A DNA stretch of 9,018 nucleotides, from positions 1 to 9,018 of the forward strand of contig CAJTMQ010000038.1 in assembly GCA_910577215.1 (NCBI GenBank), read 5' to 3'. Below, piece by piece: positions 7,137 to 9,018 of this stretch. How positions within the stretch are numbered: position 1 is the stretch's first letter; each line of letters starts with the position of its first letter. A model generated the notes under the pieces. That model did no database searches. It was not told the DNA's origin and saw only the letters and a program-made list of their open reading frames with translations. Origin of the DNA: an uncultured Eubacterium sp. GTDB taxonomy: Bacteria; Bacillota; Clostridia; Oscillospirales; Acutalibacteraceae. Made by a program: the position numbers and the translations under genes.

Positions 7137-7164
7137 TTGACAAATGGAAAATATAGGCTATAAT
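7137..7164 (+). promoter_or_regulatory. Consensus sigma-A promoter of htpG
   Basis: A perfect TTGACA (7137-7142) and a perfect TATAAT (7159-7164) are separated by 16 bp. The transcription start is expected near 7171, inside the left arm of the CIRCE operator. This is the strongest promoter in the window, as expected for a gene whose output is held down by a repressor. Confidence 0.93.
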
Positions 7165-7167
7165 AAG

Positions 7168-7198
7168 AATTAGCACTCACAATGAAAGAGTGCTAATT
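7168..7198. promoter_or_regulatory. CIRCE operator (HrcA-binding inverted repeat)
   Basis: TTAGCACTC (7170-7178) and GAGTGCTAA (7188-7196) are exact CIRCE arms with the standard 9-bp spacer; the symmetry extends two more bases each side (AA/TT). CIRCE is the binding site of the heat-shock repressor HrcA, whose activity depends on GroEL. The element covers the predicted transcription start and would also lie at the 5' end of the mRNA, the usual layout for HrcA-regulated genes. Confidence 0.97.
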
Positions 7199-7219
7199 TA
7201 CAGATGACAGGTGATTTTT

Positions 7220-9018
7220 ATGAGAAAGAAACAATTTAAAGCAGAATCTAAAAAACTCCTTGATATGATGATTAATTCGATTTACACAAACAAGGAAATA
7301 TTTATCCGTGAGCTTATCTCCAATGCGTCCGATGCTATAGACAAGCTCTATTTCAAATCCTTAACCGATGATAGTGTGGGGCTTTCAAAGGGCGATTTCG
7401 CTATTATCGTAGACACAGATAAAGATGCACGTACTATTACCATTACGGATAACGGTATCGGTATGACTGCTGATGAGCTTGAATCGAATCTCGGCACGAT
7501 TGCTAAATCGGGCTCACTCAATTTCAAGCAGGATAATGAGGAAGCAAAGGAAAATGATATTGAGGTTATCGGTCAGTTCGGTGTCGGCTTCTATTCTTCA
7601 TTTATGGTTGCCTCCAAGGTTGAGGTTGTATCCAGGGCATTCGGTGAAAGCGTTGCTCATAAATGGGTTTCAGAGGGCGCAGACGGCTACACAATAGAGG
7701 AATGTGAGAAGGACGAAGCAGGAACAGTTATCACTCTGTTCATCAAGGAAGATACCGAAAATGATGATTTTTCACAGTTCCTTGAGGAATACAGACTTTC
7801 TGAACTTATTAAAAAATACAGTGATTATATCCGCTATCCTATAAAAATGGCAATGACACATTCCGTGCCTGACGAGGAAAAAGAGGGAGAGTATAAGGAA
7901 GAGGTTACTGTTGATACGCTCAACTCAATGATTCCGCTCTGGCGTAAGAATAAGAGTGAGATTACAGAAGAGGAATACAACGAATTCTATAAAAATAAGT
8001 TTATGGATTTTGAAAATCCGCTTGCTGTTATTCATTCAAAAACAGAAGGTCAGGCAACCTTTGATGCGTTGATTTATATTCCGTCAAGACCTCCGTATGA
8101 TTTCTATTCAAAGGAATATGAAAAGGGCTTGCAGCTTTATACAAACGGCGTGCTTATTATGGATAAATGCTCGGATTTGCTGCCTGATTATTTCAGCTTT
8201 GTAAAAGGTATTGTTGATTCGGCAGATTTAAGCCTTAATATCAGCCGTGAAATTTTACAGCAGGATTATCAGCTTAAAATCATTGCTAAGGCGATTGATA
8301 AAAAGATTAAGAATGAACTTAAGAAAATGCTTTCAAATGACAGAGATAAGTATGAAAAGTTCTTTGAAACCTTCGGTGTTCAGCTTAAATGGGGTCTTTA
8401 TGCAAACTATGGTGCTGATAAGGACAGCCTTAAGGATTTCATCCTCTTTAAATCATCTAAAGATGATAAATATGTAACCCTTAAAGAATATGTTGAATCA
8501 ATGGCAGAGGGGCAGGATACAATTTATTATGCCTGCGGTGAAAGTGCTGAAAAAATTGCCCTGCTTCCGCAGACAGAAGCTGTTAAGGCAAAGGGCTATG
8601 ACGTGCTCTGCTTCACTGATGATGTTGATGAATTTGCCATTCAGATGCTTATGGAGTATGACGGCAGGAAATTTGCAAACATCTGCAAGGATGAACTGAA
8701 TCTCAACTCTGAGGAAGAGAAAAAGGCTCTTGATGAAAAAAACGAGGCTTCAAAGGATATGCTTGAAGAAATGAAGTCTTATCTTGACGGCGAGGTATCT
8801 TCTGTTAAGTTCACAAATTCAATCGGTAATCACGCAGTATGCCTTTCGGCAGAGGGCTATGTTTCTCTTGAAATGGCAAAGGTTTTAAGTCAGATGCCCG
8901 GCGGAAATCAGGGAATGAAGGCACAGCTTGTGCTTGAAATCAATTCAGAGCATAAACTGGCTGAAAAGCTGTTTGAGCTTTTTGCCAATGACAGAGATAA
9001 GCTTAAGGCTTACACAAA
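7220..9018 (+). CDS. htpG: HtpG, bacterial Hsp90 chaperone (3' end outside window)
   Basis: HtpG is the cytosolic Hsp90 homologue, an ATP-driven homodimeric chaperone that works with the DnaK system. The frame stays open from ATG 7220 to the window edge: 599 codons plus two bases. Full-length HtpG is usually about 620-640 aa, so only the end of the dimerisation domain is missing. The GHKL ATP site is intact: E31, N35 and D38 in the first helix motif (RELISNASDAID), D77 and G79 in DNGIGM, and the lid motif GQFGVGF at 118-124. The middle domain carries the ATP-contacting arginine R343 in LNISREILQQ. AGGTGA at 7209-7214 lies 5 nt before the start; an in-frame GTG at 7211 lies within this site and is unlikely to be the start. 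Expression should be heat-induced through the CIRCE operator immediately upstream. Confidence 0.97.
   Translation, partial: MRKKQFKAESKKLLDMMINSIYTNKEIFIRELISNASDAIDKLYFKSLTDDSVGLSKGDFAIIVDTDKDARTITITDNGIGMTADELESNLGTIAKSGSLNFKQDNEEAKENDIEVIGQFGVGFYSSFMVASKVEVVSRAFGESVAHKWVSEGADGYTIEECEKDEAGTVITLFIKEDTENDDFSQFLEEYRLSELIKKYSDYIRYPIKMAMTHSVPDEEKEGEYKEEVTVDTLNSMIPLWRKNKSEITEEEYNEFYKNKFMDFENPLAVIHSKTEGQATFDALIYIPSRPPYDFYSKEYEKGLQLYTNGVLIMDKCSDLLPDYFSFVKGIVDSADLSLNISREILQQDYQLKIIAKAIDKKIKNELKKMLSNDRDKYEKFFETFGVQLKWGLYANYGADKDSLKDFILFKSSKDDKYVTLKEYVESMAEGQDTIYYACGESAEKIALLPQTEAVKAKGYDVLCFTDDVDEFAIQMLMEYDGRKFANICKDELNLNSEEEKKALDEKNEASKDMLEEMKSYLDGEVSSVKFTNSIGNHAVCLSAEGYVSLEMAKVLSQMPGGNQGMKAQLVLEINSEHKLAEKLFELFANDRDKLKAYT

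Noticed and set aside
7204..7206. ATG upstream of htpG as an alternative start
   Set aside because: It is out of frame with htpG and has no ribosome site; the ATG at 7220 has AGGTGA at proper spacing and gives the standard HtpG N-terminus.
7473..8699. Three short + strand frames (7473-7697, 8247-8477, 8490-8699)
   Set aside because: They lie in another frame within the continuous htpG reading frame, which carries all Hsp90 motifs and only lacks a stop because it runs off the window.
1..9018. CRISPR arrays, insertion sequences, attachment sites, tRNA or rRNA genes, toxin-antitoxin pairs
   Set aside because: No direct-repeat array, transposase or integrase motif, terminal inverted repeat pair or tRNA-like cloverleaf was noticed when reading both strands; the gene content is ordinary chromosomal.

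Overview
The window looks like chromosomal housekeeping DNA from an AT-rich Gram-positive bacterium of the Clostridia, plausibly a gut Ruminococcaceae/Oscillospirales-type organism. The reasons are strong GGAGG-like ribosome sites, near-consensus sigma-A promoters, a perfect CIRCE operator, a PgcA-type phosphoglucomutase and a cytosolic GH38 mannosidase. The taxonomic call is inference; no marker gene in the window settles it. No mobile element, CRISPR array, rRNA or tRNA was seen, and codon use looks uniform by eye.

Left part (1-5454): a tightly packed + strand operon. An extended -10 at the left edge precedes a phosphoglucomutase/phosphomannomutase. It is followed 13 nt later by a 77-aa stand-alone NifU C-terminal-type iron-sulfur protein, another 13 nt later by a 975-aa GH38 alpha-mannosidase, and then, with a one-base TAATG overlap, by a 139-aa single-pass membrane protein of unknown function. 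The mannosidase would release mannose in the cytoplasm and the phosphohexomutase could feed sugar phosphates into metabolism. The roles of the other two genes in this setting are not clear.

Middle (5156-5662): a convergent minus-strand gene for a four-helix membrane protein of the CmpB-like 'putative ABC transporter permease' family overlaps the 3' end of the operon by 75 bp. Each side of this tail-to-tail junction appears to have its intrinsic terminator inside the other gene's coding sequence. The membrane-protein gene diverges from cca across only 52 bp, with promoter candidates for both directions packed together; the minus-strand gene may be leaderless.

Right part (5663-9018): cca, a full-length tRNA nucleotidyltransferase with an HD domain, has its own extended -10 promoter and ends in a strong hairpin terminator. 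A second, independent terminator-like hairpin follows. Then comes a textbook heat-shock control region (TTGACA-N16-TATAAT with a perfect CIRCE inverted repeat at the start site) driving htpG (Hsp90), which runs off the right edge about 25-40 codons before its expected end.

I did not find a novel defence, mobile or biosynthetic system. The most interesting points are the reciprocal embedded terminators, direct HrcA/CIRCE control of htpG, and the unknown membrane protein coupled to the mannosidase.
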